Shown here: piece by piece, positions 6,027-13,241 of the stretch
How positions within the stretch are numbered: position 1 is the stretch's first letter
Layout: each line of letters begins with the position of its first letter
Assembly: GCA_001824455.1 (NCBI GenBank)
Contig: MHXL01000077.1
Location: forward strand, 1 to 15,095
Length of the DNA: 15,095 bases
Direction of reading: 5' to 3'
Origin: Desulfuromonadaceae bacterium GWB2_53_15
Lineage (GTDB): Bacteria > Desulfobacterota > Desulfuromonadia > Geobacterales > Pseudopelobacteraceae
The notes under the pieces: model-generated
Database searches by the model: none
Told to the model about the DNA's origin: nothing
Seen by the model: only the letters and a program-made list of their open reading frames with translations
Position numbers and translations under genes: made by a program

Positions 6027-7646
6027 ATGATTCACCTTTCCAATATCACCAAACAACACGGTTCGCAAGTACTCTTCAAGGAAGCCAGTTTCCAGGTCCT
6101 GCCCGGTTCACGGACCGGCCTGGTCGGCCCCAACGGAGCCGGCAAGACCAGCATCTTCCGCATCATCACCGGAGAGGAGGAGGTGGACAGCGGCGAGATC
6201 ACCTGCGCCAAGAAAACCACCATCGGCTACTTCTCCCAGGATGTGGGCGACATGAGCGGCCGGTCGGCGCTGGAGGAGGTTATGGCCGGTTCGGCTGAGA
6301 CGGTGCGTCTGTCCGCAGAGCTTAAACTGATGGAAGCTGCCATGTGCGAGCCCATGGAAGACGACGAGATGGCCGCCCTGCTGGAACGATACGGCACTGC
6401 CCAGGAGGATTTCGAGCATCGCGGCGGGTACGATCTGGACACCCGCGCCCAAACCGTGCTGACCGGCCTCGGTATCGGACCGGACCGCTTTCATCACCCG
6501 GTGGAAACCTTCAGCGGCGGTTGGAAGATGCGTATCGCGCTGGCCAAGATACTGACCCTCAAGCCGGACGTGCTCCTGCTGGACGAGCCAACCAACCACC
6601 TGGACGTGGAGTCGATCATCTGGCTGGAGGAGTGGCTGGCCAATGAGTTTGACGGTGCTTTGCTTATGACCAGCCACGACCGCGATTTCATGAATCGCAT
6701 CGTGACCCGCATCATCGAGGTGGCCAACAAGACTGTGACCACCTATGGCGGCAACTATGATTTCTATGAGCGTGAGCGCGACATCCGCCTTGAGCAGCTC
6801 CTTTCCAGCCACAAGCGACAACAGGACATGCTGGCCAAGGAGGAGGAGTTCATCGCCCGCTTTGCGGCCCGCGCCTCGCATGCGGCCCAGGTGCAATCAA
6901 GAGTCAAGAAGCTGGAGAAGATCGACCGGATCGAGATCCCTCCCGAGGAGCGCACGGTGCGCTTCGAGTTCAGCGAGCCGCCCCGCAGCGGCGACGACGT
7001 AGTTGTCATGAAGGATCTGGGCAAGTCCTGGCATACCCCTGACGGTCAGCTAAAATCTGTCTTCAGCGGCGTTTCCGGCATCATCCGGCGCCAAAACAAG
7101 ATCGCCGTGGTAGGTGTCAACGGTGCCGGCAAATCGACCTTTCTCAAGGTATTGGCCGGACAGACGCAAGCCAGCAGCGGCAGCGTCAGTCTGGGGGCCA
7201 ACGTTGAGCTGGGCTACTTCAGCCAGCATGCCATGGAGGTCCTTGAGCCACGCAAAACCGTGTTCGAGACCGTGCAGGATGCCATGCCCCTGGCCAACAT
7301 CGGGGTCATCCGCAACCTGCTGGGTTCCTTCCTCTTTCAGGGGGATGCGGTTGACAAACGCATTGAAAACCTGTCCGGCGGCGAGAAGAGCCGGGTTGTC
7401 CTGGCTACGCTTTTGGCGCGGCCAGTCAATTTCCTGGTGCTGGACGAACCGACCAACCACCTGGACATCCGCTCACGGGAGGTCCTGCTGGAAACTCTGA
7501 GGAAATTCAGTGGCACGGTGGTACTGGTCAGCCACGACCGCCACTTCCTGCGCCTGCTGGTGGATCGGGTTTTCGAGATCGATCATGGGGAGATGCGGAC
7601 CTACGAGGGTGACTACGAGTACTACCTGCACAAGGTCCATGGTTAA
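6027..7646 (+). CDS. ABC-F family ATPase with two intact sites
   Basis: A 539-residue soluble protein with two ABC ATPase domains in tandem and no membrane segment, the ABC-F plan. ABC-F proteins bind the ribosome E site and affect translation or antibiotic resistance. Domain 1: Walker A GPNGAGKT (34-41), Q-loop Gln71, signature FSGGW (162-166), Walker B with Asp186/Glu187, His217. The linker (about 245-310) is charged and helical, as in the P-site tRNA interaction motif, with ARFAARASHAAQVQSRVKKL. Domain 2: GVNGAGKS (363-370), Gln400, LSGGEK (449-454), Asp473/Glu474, His503. All catalytic elements are canonical. The ATG at 6027 is preceded by AGGGG at 8 nt and starts directly with family sequence; an in-frame extension to 5946 is not supported. 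The exact subfamily (EttA, Uup, YheS or other) was not resolved. Confidence 0.93.
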   Translation: MIHLSNITKQHGSQVLFKEASFQVLPGSRTGLVGPNGAGKTSIFRIITGEEEVDSGEITCAKKTTIGYFSQDVGDMSGRSALEEVMAGSAETVRLSAELKLMEAAMCEPMEDDEMAALLERYGTAQEDFEHRGGYDLDTRAQTVLTGLGIGPDRFHHPVETFSGGWKMRIALAKILTLKPDVLLLDEPTNHLDVESIIWLEEWLANEFDGALLMTSHDRDFMNRIVTRIIEVANKTVTTYGGNYDFYERERDIRLEQLLSSHKRQQDMLAKEEEFIARFAARASHAAQVQSRVKKLEKIDRIEIPPEERTVRFEFSEPPRSGDDVVVMKDLGKSWHTPDGQLKSVFSGVSGIIRRQNKIAVVGVNGAGKSTFLKVLAGQTQASSGSVSLGANVELGYFSQHAMEVLEPRKTVFETVQDAMPLANIGVIRNLLGSFLFQGDAVDKRIENLSGGEKSRVVLATLLARPVNFLVLDEPTNHLDIRSREVLLETLRKFSGTVVLVSHDRHFLRLLVDRVFEIDHGEMRTYEGDYEYYLHKVHG

Positions 7647-7761
7647 GGGCAAAGGGTTGCCATTGGATTTAAGCGTTCGCAGAAGGAAAAATGCCTCCAG
7701 TCTCGCAGAAAATTATGCTATAGGATTACGTGTGTTGTATTTGAACCATTAAGGGGGGATC

Positions 7762-8025
7762 ATGTTACAGGATATTGGTGCAGAGATTTATCAAACATGG
7801 AGCGAACAGCAGCGCCGTGAAGAGATCGGCAAGCTTGTTCAGGGGTACCAGGCAGGCTTGTCGGTTGCAATACTGTGCATGATGGCAGCCTCCATCGCCG
7901 GAAGCCCGGCCAAAGCAAAAAAACACCTGAAAGCCCTGATGACGCTGAAGGAACGCAGGGCCGCCGTAGCCAAGGTAATTGACACGGCTGACACCCACTC
8001 ACTGGCCAGCTCGTTTCTGCTCTGA
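7762..8025 (+). CDS. Hypothetical 87-residue protein
   Basis: Not recognised. It is supported as a gene by a very strong ribosome site (AAGGGGGG, just upstream of the ATG) and by its position 33 nt before yaeQ on the same strand. The N-terminus is charged and helical (EIYQTWSEQQRREEIGKLV), the middle has a short hydrophobic stretch (LSVAILCMMAASIAG, about 33-47), and the rest is basic and helical (KAKKHLKALMTLKERRAAVAKV). No Cys pair, signal peptide or known motif is present. It could be a small helical DNA- or protein-binding factor, but that is only a guess from composition. Confidence 0.65.
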   Translation: MLQDIGAEIYQTWSEQQRREEIGKLVQGYQAGLSVAILCMMAASIAGSPAKAKKHLKALMTLKERRAAVAKVIDTADTHSLASSFLL

Positions 8026-8058
8026 GCAGGACTTCCGTTATAAGGATGTAAACTGCCC

Positions 8059-8607
8059 ATGGCCCTGCCGGCAACCATATACCGCACCAGCATTCAACTC
8101 TCCCATATCGACCGCAATCTATATGAGACCTTGCAGGCCACCGTGGCCCAGCATCCTTCAGAGACGGCGGAACGCCTGCTGGCACGTATCCTCGCTTATG
8201 CCATCTGCTACGAACCGGAGCTGGCCTTCACCAAAGGGGTCGCGGCCGGAGATGAACCGGACCTGTGGGTCAAGGGGCCGGATGGAAGGGTCAAGGTCTG
8301 GATCGAAGTGGGTCTGCCCGACCCAGTGCGCCTGAGCAAGGCCTGTCGTCACGCCAATCAGGTGATCCTGTTCGCCTGCGGAACCAGTCTTGCGCGTTGG
8401 CAGGAACAACATCTGGCCAAGCTGTCCACCATCTCCAACCTGGCCATTATCGGTCTGGACCAGGGGTTTCTTAATCTCTTGGCAGGCCGTCTGGAACGCT
8501 CTATCACCTGGTCAATCACCATCACCGAAGGTTTGCTGTATTTGAATGTCGGAGGTGAGACCCTGGAGACCGGGCTGTCTCTGCTTGCAGGCACGCTTCC
8601 ACTCTAA
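8059..8607 (+). CDS. yaeQ: YaeQ family protein
   Basis: A 182-residue protein, the usual YaeQ length (E. coli about 181). It begins MALPATIYRTSIQLSHIDRNLY as YaeQ proteins do, then has the family segments ETAERLLARILAYA, LAFTKGVAAGDEPDLWVKGPDG and the strand VKVWIEVGLPDPVRLSKACRHANQV. YaeQ proteins have a PD-(D/E)XK nuclease-like fold; the DEPDLW and WIEVG segments are where the nuclease-type acidic residues lie. The biological role in most bacteria is unclear; early reports linked it to suppression of rfaH loss. It probably shares a transcript with the small gene upstream. It ends only 12 nt from the convergent winged-helix gene, with no visible terminator between them. Confidence 0.92.
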   Translation: MALPATIYRTSIQLSHIDRNLYETLQATVAQHPSETAERLLARILAYAICYEPELAFTKGVAAGDEPDLWVKGPDGRVKVWIEVGLPDPVRLSKACRHANQVILFACGTSLARWQEQHLAKLSTISNLAIIGLDQGFLNLLAGRLERSITWSITITEGLLYLNVGGETLETGLSLLAGTLPL

Positions 8608-8619
8608 TTTAGCAACGTC

Positions 8620-9003
8620 TCAGGGCGCAGTCGCCACAAAACCAACCTTATCAGAACGCCTGTCACAGCTCGGTTTTCGTGTTCCGGGCGAACGGGACCT
8701 TGTCTTAGCAGCCGCGGTTGGCTCGCTTGGTTCCGTCAATGGAGCACTGCACTGACCGAGGAACTGCCGCGCAATATCCGTAAATCTCTGCCCCGGCTTA
8801 TAAAACTTGCCACCGTCATCCCAACATACCATTCCCCGGTTCTCCAGAGTTACCAGAAGCAGCAGCACTTCATTGCGACTAAGGCACAACTTTGCAGCCA
8901 ATTCACCGATGCGTAGTTTTTTACTGCCGGAGGCTAGCAGCTCCATGAGTTCCAGTGTCTTTTCAGTGACCTGCACTGTAAGCAGGCGTTTCTCCTTGAG
9001 CAT
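8620..9003 (-). CDS. Small winged-helix DNA-binding protein
   Basis: A 127-residue protein. Residues 10-75 form a winged helix-turn-helix of the IclR/MarR general type: TLELMELLASGSKKLRIGELAAKLCLSRNEVLLLLVTLENRGMVCWDDGGKFY, with helix-turn-helix at about LRIGELAAKLCLSRNEVLLLL. The last ~35 residues are basic and Ser/Thr/Pro-rich and likely disordered. There is no ligand-binding domain. The ATG at 9003 was chosen because GGAG lies 8 nt upstream; an open frame to 9075 lacks such a site. It lies 81 nt downstream of the ribbon-helix-helix gene on the same strand and may be co-transcribed with it. Confidence 0.75.
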   Translation of the reverse strand: MLKEKRLLTVQVTEKTLELMELLASGSKKLRIGELAAKLCLSRNEVLLLLVTLENRGMVCWDDGGKFYKPGQRFTDIARQFLGQCSAPLTEPSEPTAAAKTRSRSPGTRKPSCDRRSDKVGFVATAP

Positions 9004-9084
9004 AAGAGTTCTCCGCATATCTGTAGTTAATATCCACATCGGTGATAGGCGCCAAATACCGGCAGTAAACCTCATCCAGCCCTG

Positions 9085-9249
9085 TTACGCCTTTTTCATT
9101 TTATGCATTTGCAGCTCCAATGCCTCACGCATGAGTTGTGACACGCTGCGGTGCGTCTTCTGCACAAACAACTCCAGCACCTCCCGCTCTTTGTCACTTA
9201 TCCTCAAGCTGACAACATTGTACCTCGGCTGCACCTTCATAGCCCCCAT
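9085..9249 (-). CDS. Ribbon-helix-helix DNA-binding protein
   Basis: A 54-residue protein starting MGAMKVQPRYNVVSLRISDKERE. The strand NVVSLRISDKE followed by two helices (REVLELFVQKTHRS and SQLMREALELQMHKMKK) fits the CopG/Arc ribbon-helix-helix fold, which binds DNA as a dimer through the strand. The ATG at 9249 has GGGG 7 nt upstream; the ATG at 9240 is an alternative start, and the longer frame from 9294 is unlikely because it runs into a perfect palindrome. It could be an antitoxin-type or self-regulating repressor, but no toxin gene is next to it; the adjacent gene is the winged-helix protein. Confidence 0.7.
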   Translation of the reverse strand: MGAMKVQPRYNVVSLRISDKEREVLELFVQKTHRSVSQLMREALELQMHKMKKA

Positions 9250-9272
9250 TTGCGCACCCCACAAACCGTTAT

Positions 9273-9289
9273 GTTTCGCATAGCGAAAC
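9273..9289. promoter_or_regulatory. Operator site 1: perfect 17-bp palindrome
   Basis: GTTTCGC-ATA-GCGAAAC, perfect 7-bp arms around 3 nt, 24 nt upstream of the ribbon-helix-helix start. It lies between that gene's predicted transcription start (about 9302) and its start codon, a position suited to repression. Two related sites occur at 9445 and 9520. Confidence 0.65.
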
Positions 9290-9308
9290 TGCATTTCTTT
9301 TTTATAAT

Positions 9309-9337
9309 AACTTACCTAATAAAAGACATATTGTAAA
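9309..9337 (-). promoter_or_regulatory. Possible promoter of the ribbon-helix-helix gene
   Basis: Minus strand TTTACA (9337-9332), 17-nt spacer, TAAGTT (9314-9309), within an AT-rich block. The match is moderate; a TATAAT on the plus strand at 9303-9308 has no matching -35. Confidence 0.3.
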
Positions 9338-9361
9338 CAATTTTATTGGCATCTTTCTTTG

Positions 9362-9444
9362 ATATTAAACACTGTTAATGCCTTAGTTATGTGGACCTAT
9401 CGGGTTATTTGACCACAACTTATCCAAGCGAAGGCCATGCTGTT
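9362..9444. other. Left part of the gene-free IclR control region
   Basis: The gap between divergent starts (9250-9552) is 303 nt. Apart from the AT-rich block at 9290-9370 and the three palindromes, I see no RNA gene here and no convincing plus-strand promoter. Confidence 0.4.
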
Positions 9445-9461
9445 GTTTCGTTCTGCGGAAC
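9445..9461. promoter_or_regulatory. Operator site 2, imperfect copy
   Basis: GTTTCGT-TCT-GCGGAAC matches 12 of the 14 arm positions of the palindrome at 9273, with the same 3-nt centre length. It lies 92 nt before the IclR start codon. An 11-nt palindrome TTTGCGGCAAA follows at 9467-9477. Confidence 0.5.
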
Positions 9462-9519
9462 TAATGTTTGCGGCAAATTCAGTTTGACTTCTAACAGGCT
9501 TTATGCAAATCTCGTAGTT

Positions 9520-9536
9520 GTTTCGCACAACGGAAT
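9520..9536. promoter_or_regulatory. Operator site 3, imperfect copy
   Basis: GTTTCGC-ACA-ACGGAAT has a perfect left arm and 4 of 7 in the right arm. It starts exactly 75 bp after site 2 (about seven helical turns) and 17 bp before the IclR ATG. Sites 2 and 3 also share upstream GTT and line up over 21 nt with 16 identities. Confidence 0.45.
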
Positions 9537-9552
9537 TGATCGGATAATCTTG

Positions 9553-10353
9553 ATGGGGAAAGCTAAAACTGAAACCGGTGTAGAAAACGATCGACAATCG
9601 GTTCGTGCCCTGGAACGCGGTCTTGAGGTGCTGCGCAGCTTCAAGCCGGGGGATCGCTTCCTCGGCAACCAGGAAATTGCCGCACGAACAGGACTGCCAA
9701 AGCCAACGATCTCGCGCCTGACCCACACGCTCACCAGACTCGGCTACCTCAGCTATTCGGAAAAATTCGGCAAATACCATCTGGACTCAGCCGTCCTTGC
9801 CTTGGGCTACTCCTACCTGGTCAATATGGATGTACGCCGGGTTGCCCGCCCCTTGATGCAGGAACTTGCCGAATATGCCCAGGCCTCGGTAGCACTCGGT
9901 GTCCAGGATCGTCTAAACATGCTCTATATCGAGGCCTACCGCAGCAGTGCCACCGTCACCCTGACTCTCGATGTCGGCTCACAGATCCCTATCGCCACCA
10001 CCTCCATGGGGCGTGCGCTTTTATGTGCCCTGCCTGAGGCTGAGAGCAATTCCATCCTTGAGCAGGTACAGCTTCGTAACGAAGCTGACTGGCCCCGCAT
10101 CAAGACAGGCATCGAACAGGCTCGCAAGGACTTTGACGAACGTGGCTTCTGCCTCTCCCTCGGCGATTGGAAGCGGGATGTGCATGCCGTCGCAGCACCG
10201 CTCGTCCCTTCGGATGGTTCCCGCGTCCTTGTCTTCAGCTGTGTCGGCGCAGCCTTTCAACTGCGACGCCACATGCTTGAAGACGATATAGGCCCGCGCC
10301 TGCTCAACCTGATCACCAATGTCAAGGAAACCCTTGATCGGCAACACTCATAA
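9553..10353 (+). CDS. IclR-family transcriptional regulator
   Basis: A 266-residue regulator of normal IclR length. Residues 15-75 are the N-terminal winged helix (SVRALERGLEVLRSF, then NQEIAARTGLPKPTISRLTHTL as the helix-turn-helix, then LGYLSYSEKFGKYHL as the wing). Residues 85-266 are the effector-binding domain with the typical ASVALGVQDRLNMLYIEAY and GSQIPIATTSMGRALLCALPE segments and a GDWKRDVHAVAAPL segment near the end. IclR proteins often control aromatic or central carbon metabolism; no such pathway is in the window, so the ligand and targets are unknown. The ATG at 9553 starts just before the domain; an open frame to 9391 covers the operator-like sites and is not expected to be coding. 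It is divergent from the ribbon-helix-helix gene and likely self-regulated. Confidence 0.93.
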   Translation: MGKAKTETGVENDRQSVRALERGLEVLRSFKPGDRFLGNQEIAARTGLPKPTISRLTHTLTRLGYLSYSEKFGKYHLDSAVLALGYSYLVNMDVRRVARPLMQELAEYAQASVALGVQDRLNMLYIEAYRSSATVTLTLDVGSQIPIATTSMGRALLCALPEAESNSILEQVQLRNEADWPRIKTGIEQARKDFDERGFCLSLGDWKRDVHAVAAPLVPSDGSRVLVFSCVGAAFQLRRHMLEDDIGPRLLNLITNVKETLDRQHS

Positions 10354-10437
10354 CACACAGCCTGCTGCAGACCCGACAGTTGATCGTACAGGCTCTGGTA
10401 GCAGGCTACTCTTGAAACAAACTCGAATGGGAAACAG

Positions 10438-10923
10438 ATGACAGATTTGATCTCGGCCGCAGGATTAAAAAAACTCGAAGAGGAATACCATCAACTGTGG
10501 CGCGTGGAACGCCCCAAGGTTGTCCAGGGGGTATCCGATGCCGCGGCAGAGGGAGACCGTTCCGAAAACGCCGAATATATCTACGGCAAAAAGCGGTTGC
10601 GAGAGATCGACCGCAAGCTGAAACATCTGGGCAGCCGCCTGAAGGTGCTCAGGGTCGCCGGCCCGCCTGCCAGACCTGGCTCGGTGACCTTTGGCTGCTG
10701 GGTGACCTATGAAGACGAGGGTGGGCTTAGCCGCTGCTACCAATTGGTCGGTCCGGACGAGATCGACGTAACCGAGGGACGTATCAGCATAGACTCTCCG
10801 GTCGGACAGGCATTGCTGCACAAGAAACTGGACGATGAGGTCGTCATCAGCCGGCCGAACGGTGAACTGACCGTGTATATTACCGACATCAGCGCGACGC
10901 AACCTGATTCTAACAGCGAATGA
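10438..10923 (+). CDS. greB: Transcription elongation factor GreB
   Basis: A 161-residue Gre factor. It enters the RNA polymerase secondary channel and stimulates cleavage of the backtracked RNA 3' end. Residues 1-75 form the antiparallel coiled coil; its tip carries the catalytic acidic pair in EGDRSENAEYIYGKKRL (Asp40 and Glu43, matching Asp41/Glu44 of E. coli). The C-terminal domain (80-155) has the FKBP-like GreB segments FGCWVTYEDEGG, YQLVGPDEIDVTEGRISIDSPVGQALLHKK. The YGKKRLREIDRKL stretch and the IDVTEGRISIDSP loop favour GreB over GreA. The ATG follows GGGA at about 6 nt. It is 84 nt after the IclR gene and may be partly read through from it, but no functional link is implied. It converges on the YbiT-type gene. 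Confidence 0.93.
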   Translation: MTDLISAAGLKKLEEEYHQLWRVERPKVVQGVSDAAAEGDRSENAEYIYGKKRLREIDRKLKHLGSRLKVLRVAGPPARPGSVTFGCWVTYEDEGGLSRCYQLVGPDEIDVTEGRISIDSPVGQALLHKKLDDEVVISRPNGELTVYITDISATQPDSNSE

Positions 10924-10978
10924 CAACTTCTTTGGTGTCGCAGGAATAAAGGATGTATTGAATAGCGGTGGGAGTATC

Positions 10979-11015
10979 GGAGGGGCACGGCATACACAAC
11001 ATGCTGTGCCCCTCC
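10979..11015. terminator. Strong hairpin between convergent greB and ABC-F genes
   Basis: A 15-position stem with one G/U-type mismatch and a 7-nt loop (GGAGGGGCACGGCAT paired with ATGCTGTGCCCCTCC). It is very stable but lacks a T run on either side, so it may stop transcription poorly, protect mRNA ends or block antisense read-through between the two genes. Confidence 0.55.
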
Positions 11016-11040
11016 TGCATTACGGGGAAGGTGAAGCGCT

Positions 11041-12678
11041 CTACAGACTCAGATCGGCATGGCCGTGGTACAGCTCGTCCCGCTCTCGCGACACGTCCGC
11101 ATCCTCCAGATATTCCTCAAAACCCATCACACGGTCGATAACGCCGCCGGGTGTGATTTCGATGATCCGGTTGGCAACGGTGGAGACAAACTCATGGTCG
11201 TGCGAGGCGAACAGGATCACCTCGGTGTAGGCTATCAGTCCGTCGTTCAGGGCGGTGATGGATTCCAGGTCCAGGTGGTTGGTCGGCTCGTCCAGGATCA
11301 GAACATTGGCGCCGGACAACATCATGCGGGACAGCATGCAGCGTACCCGCTCGCCGCCGGAAAGGACACTGGTCTTCTTCATGGCCTCATCGCCGGAGAA
11401 GAGCATCCTGCCCAGGAAGCCGCGGGCAAAGGTCTCGCCTTCCGTAGGGGGCGAGTACTGGCCCAACCATTCGATCAGTGTCAGGTCATTATCGAAATAG
11501 GTGCTGTTTTCCTTGGGGAAATAAGCGCTGGAGATGGTCACACCCCAGCGGAAGCTGCCGCTGTCCGGTTCCAATTCGCCGGCCAGGATCTGAAAGAGGG
11601 TCGTCCGGGCCAGGGTGTTGCCGCCCACAAAGGCGATCTTGTCCCCTTTTCTCACAATTAATTCCAGGTTGTTCAGCACCTTGACACCTTCGATCTCCTT
11701 GGTGAGCCCCTGGATCTCCAGGATGATATCACCGCAGGGACGTTCCGGCTTGAACACAACGTGGGGATACTTGCGGGAAGAGGTCGGCATATCCTCCAGG
11801 GTCAGCTTGTCCAAAAGCTTTTTGCGCGAAGTGGCTTGCTTGGCCTTGGAGGCGTTGGAGCTGAAGCGCTGGATAAAGGCCTTCAATTCTTCGGCTTTTT
11901 CGGACACCTTGCGGTTCTCGTTCTGCTTCTGCTTCAGATTGAGCTGGGCGGCATGGTACCAGAAATCGTAGTTGCCCACGTAGATCTGGATCCGGCCGAA
12001 GTCGATGTCCGCCGTGTGGGTACAGACCTGGTTCAGGAAATGACGGTCATGGGAAACCACGATAACCGTATTGGAGAAACGGAACAGGAAATCCTCCAGC
12101 CAGGAGATGGATTTGAGGTCCAGATTGTTTGTCGGCTCATCCAGCAGCAGCACATCCGGGTTGCCGAACAGCGCCTGGGCCAGCAGCACGCGCACCTTGT
12201 CGCCCGCCTCCAGTTCCTTCATCTTCTTGCTGCGCAGCTCCTCGGGGATGCCCAGGCCGTTCAGCAGCACAGCGGCCTCCGACTCCGCCTCATAGCCGTT
12301 CATCTCGGCGAACTCGCCCTCCAGCTCTGCCGAGCGGACGCCGTCTGCTTCGCTGAACTCCGCCTTGGAGTAGATTGCCTCGCGCTCGATCATGACATCA
12401 TACAGTATCTTGTGACCCATGATGACGGTGTTGAATACTGTTTCCTCGTCAAAGGCGAATTGGTCCTGGCGCAGGACCGCAATCCGCTCCCGGGAGCCGA
12501 TGGTGATCTCGCCCTTATCTGCATCGATGTCGCCTGCAAGGATCTTGAGGAAGGTGGATTTGCCGGCGCCGTTGGCGCCGATCAGGCCGTAGCAATTGCC
12601 CGGGGTAAATTTGATATTGACGTCCTTGAACAGGACCCGTTTGCCATAGGATAGTGTAACGTTCGATGCGGCTATCAT
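11041..12678 (-). CDS. ybiT: YbiT-type ABC-F ATPase with one degenerate ATP site
   Basis: A 545-residue ABC-F protein, close in order and wording to E. coli YbiT (LRQDQFAF, TVIMGH, DPTNNLD-type Walker B, RFSxNASKxxQATSR linker, NDLTxxEW). Such proteins act on the ribosome. Domain 1: Walker A GANGAGKS (34-41), Gln71/Gln73, Asp180/Glu181, His210, but the signature is LEAGDK (156-161) instead of LSGGE. Domain 2: signature LSGGER (439-444) and Walker B Asp463/Glu464 and His493 are normal, but Walker A is GGNTLART (352-359), with Arg358 for the invariant Lys, and the Q-loop reads YFPK (386-389). All odd parts fall in the same composite site. The ATG at 12678 has AAAGGAG 9 nt upstream. It has its own promoter and leader terminator, shared in design with the Gre-domain gene at 14047. 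Confidence 0.93.
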   Translation of the reverse strand: MIAASNVTLSYGKRVLFKDVNIKFTPGNCYGLIGANGAGKSTFLKILAGDIDADKGEITIGSRERIAVLRQDQFAFDEETVFNTVIMGHKILYDVMIEREAIYSKAEFSEADGVRSAELEGEFAEMNGYEAESEAAVLLNGLGIPEELRSKKMKELEAGDKVRVLLAQALFGNPDVLLLDEPTNNLDLKSISWLEDFLFRFSNTVIVVSHDRHFLNQVCTHTADIDFGRIQIYVGNYDFWYHAAQLNLKQKQNENRKVSEKAEELKAFIQRFSSNASKAKQATSRKKLLDKLTLEDMPTSSRKYPHVVFKPERPCGDIILEIQGLTKEIEGVKVLNNLELIVRKGDKIAFVGGNTLARTTLFQILAGELEPDSGSFRWGVTISSAYFPKENSTYFDNDLTLIEWLGQYSPPTEGETFARGFLGRMLFSGDEAMKKTSVLSGGERVRCMLSRMMLSGANVLILDEPTNHLDLESITALNDGLIAYTEVILFASHDHEFVSTVANRIIEITPGGVIDRVMGFEEYLEDADVSRERDELYHGHADLSL

Positions 12679-12709
12679 GCTGTAAAACTCCTTTGCTCGA
12701 CAAATAAAA

Positions 12710-12734
12710 AACCACAGGGATGATCCCTGCGGTT
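12710..12734 (-). terminator. Promoter-proximal leader terminator of the YbiT-type gene
   Basis: In the minus-strand RNA, a 10-bp stem (AACCGCAGGG with CCCUGUGGUU, one G-U pair) closes a 5-nt AUCAU loop and runs into UUUUAUUUG. It begins 14 nt after the -10 element, so a transcript ending here is only about 40 nt long. The ribosome site AAAGGAG is downstream, so gene expression needs read-through. Confidence 0.8.
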
Positions 12735-12747
12735 CAGGTGATGAATA

Positions 12748-12777
12748 ACAATAGCATTATTGCCAACCAGACGGCAA
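12748..12777 (-). promoter_or_regulatory. Promoter of the YbiT-type gene
   Basis: Minus strand TTGCCG (12777-12772), 18-nt spacer ending TGC (12756-12754), TATTGT (12753-12748): an extended -10 promoter with predicted start near 12741. The same elements at the same spacing precede the Gre-domain gene (14604-14633). Confidence 0.6.
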
Positions 12778-12944
12778 TCATTTTCCCGAATCGGACGATT
12801 GTTTATGGTGATTTTCTCAGTGGTTATTCCATGCGGCCTAAATGCAGCACCTAAAATACATTTTTTGACCCACGTCATAATCCCCGGCACAACCATCTGC
12901 TATTCTGACTGCATTTCATAATCGTACCTTACAGGAGATAAATC

Positions 12945-13241
12945 ATGTGTGATTGCGGATCAACCAGTAAACCGGGGATAGGACCTTACGCGACCGGGAG
13001 GGCGTTGGTGGAGTTTGTGCTGGGTGCCCACGGAGGTGCCGTGGCTGCCTCAGAACTGCCGAACAACGGCTTGGAGCTTGCATGCGGGGGCTGCGGCAAG
13101 CACTTTGTGCTGAAGACCTTTGTCCAGTGTTGCCCGCAATGCGGCGGTGTCCACGCGGTCTCGCCGCCTCGTGCCAACGACCCGGCAGCCATCCAGTTCG
13201 CCGGGGTCGATTTTGCCCTCCCAAAAGCCAACAGCCATTGA
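12945..13241 (+). CDS. Small zinc-ribbon protein of unknown function
   Basis: A 98-residue protein starting MCDCG, with AGGAG about 9 nt before the ATG. Cys47/Cys50 (CGGC) and Cys63/Cys66 (in CCPQC), 12 residues apart, form a zinc ribbon; Cys2, Cys4 and Cys62 are extra. The ribbon sequence LACGGCGKHFVLKTF..CCPQCGGVHAV is followed by a short tail (AAIQFAGVDFALPKANSH). No transport signal is seen, so it is probably cytosolic. It is divergent from the YbiT-type gene with 266 nt between. I do not recognise a named family; a metal-binding or small regulatory role is possible but not shown. Confidence 0.75.
   Translation: MCDCGSTSKPGIGPYATGRALVEFVLGAHGGAVAASELPNNGLELACGGCGKHFVLKTFVQCCPQCGGVHAVSPPRANDPAAIQFAGVDFALPKANSH

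Noticed and set aside
6108..6896. Long minus-strand open frame (262 codons) opposite the first ABC-F gene
   Set aside because: Antisense shadow of intact ABC-F motifs; no independent coding signs.
9391..9552. N-terminal extension of the IclR protein
   Set aside because: The extra 54 residues have no family likeness, cover two operator-like palindromes, and the normal IclR length is reached from 9553.
10359..10407. Terminator between the IclR gene and greB (8-bp arms AGCCTGCT/AGCAGGCT)
   Set aside because: The loop is 33 nt and no T run follows, so it is not a convincing intrinsic terminator.
11761..12654. Long plus-strand open frame (297 codons) opposite the YbiT-type gene
   Set aside because: It is the antisense of a clear ABC-F gene, with His/Gln/Val-rich shadow composition and no ribosome site or family sequence.
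12700..12896. Leader-peptide frames with similar HHLN..D.PCGF wording before both the ABC-F and Gre-domain genes
   Set aside because: The similarity follows from the conserved hairpin DNA; predicted transcription starts lie inside these frames, so they would not be translated from an upstream start.
12885..12900. Sigma-54-like promoter (GGCAC ... TGC) before the small zinc-ribbon gene
   Set aside because: The spacing between the GG and GC elements is one base too long.
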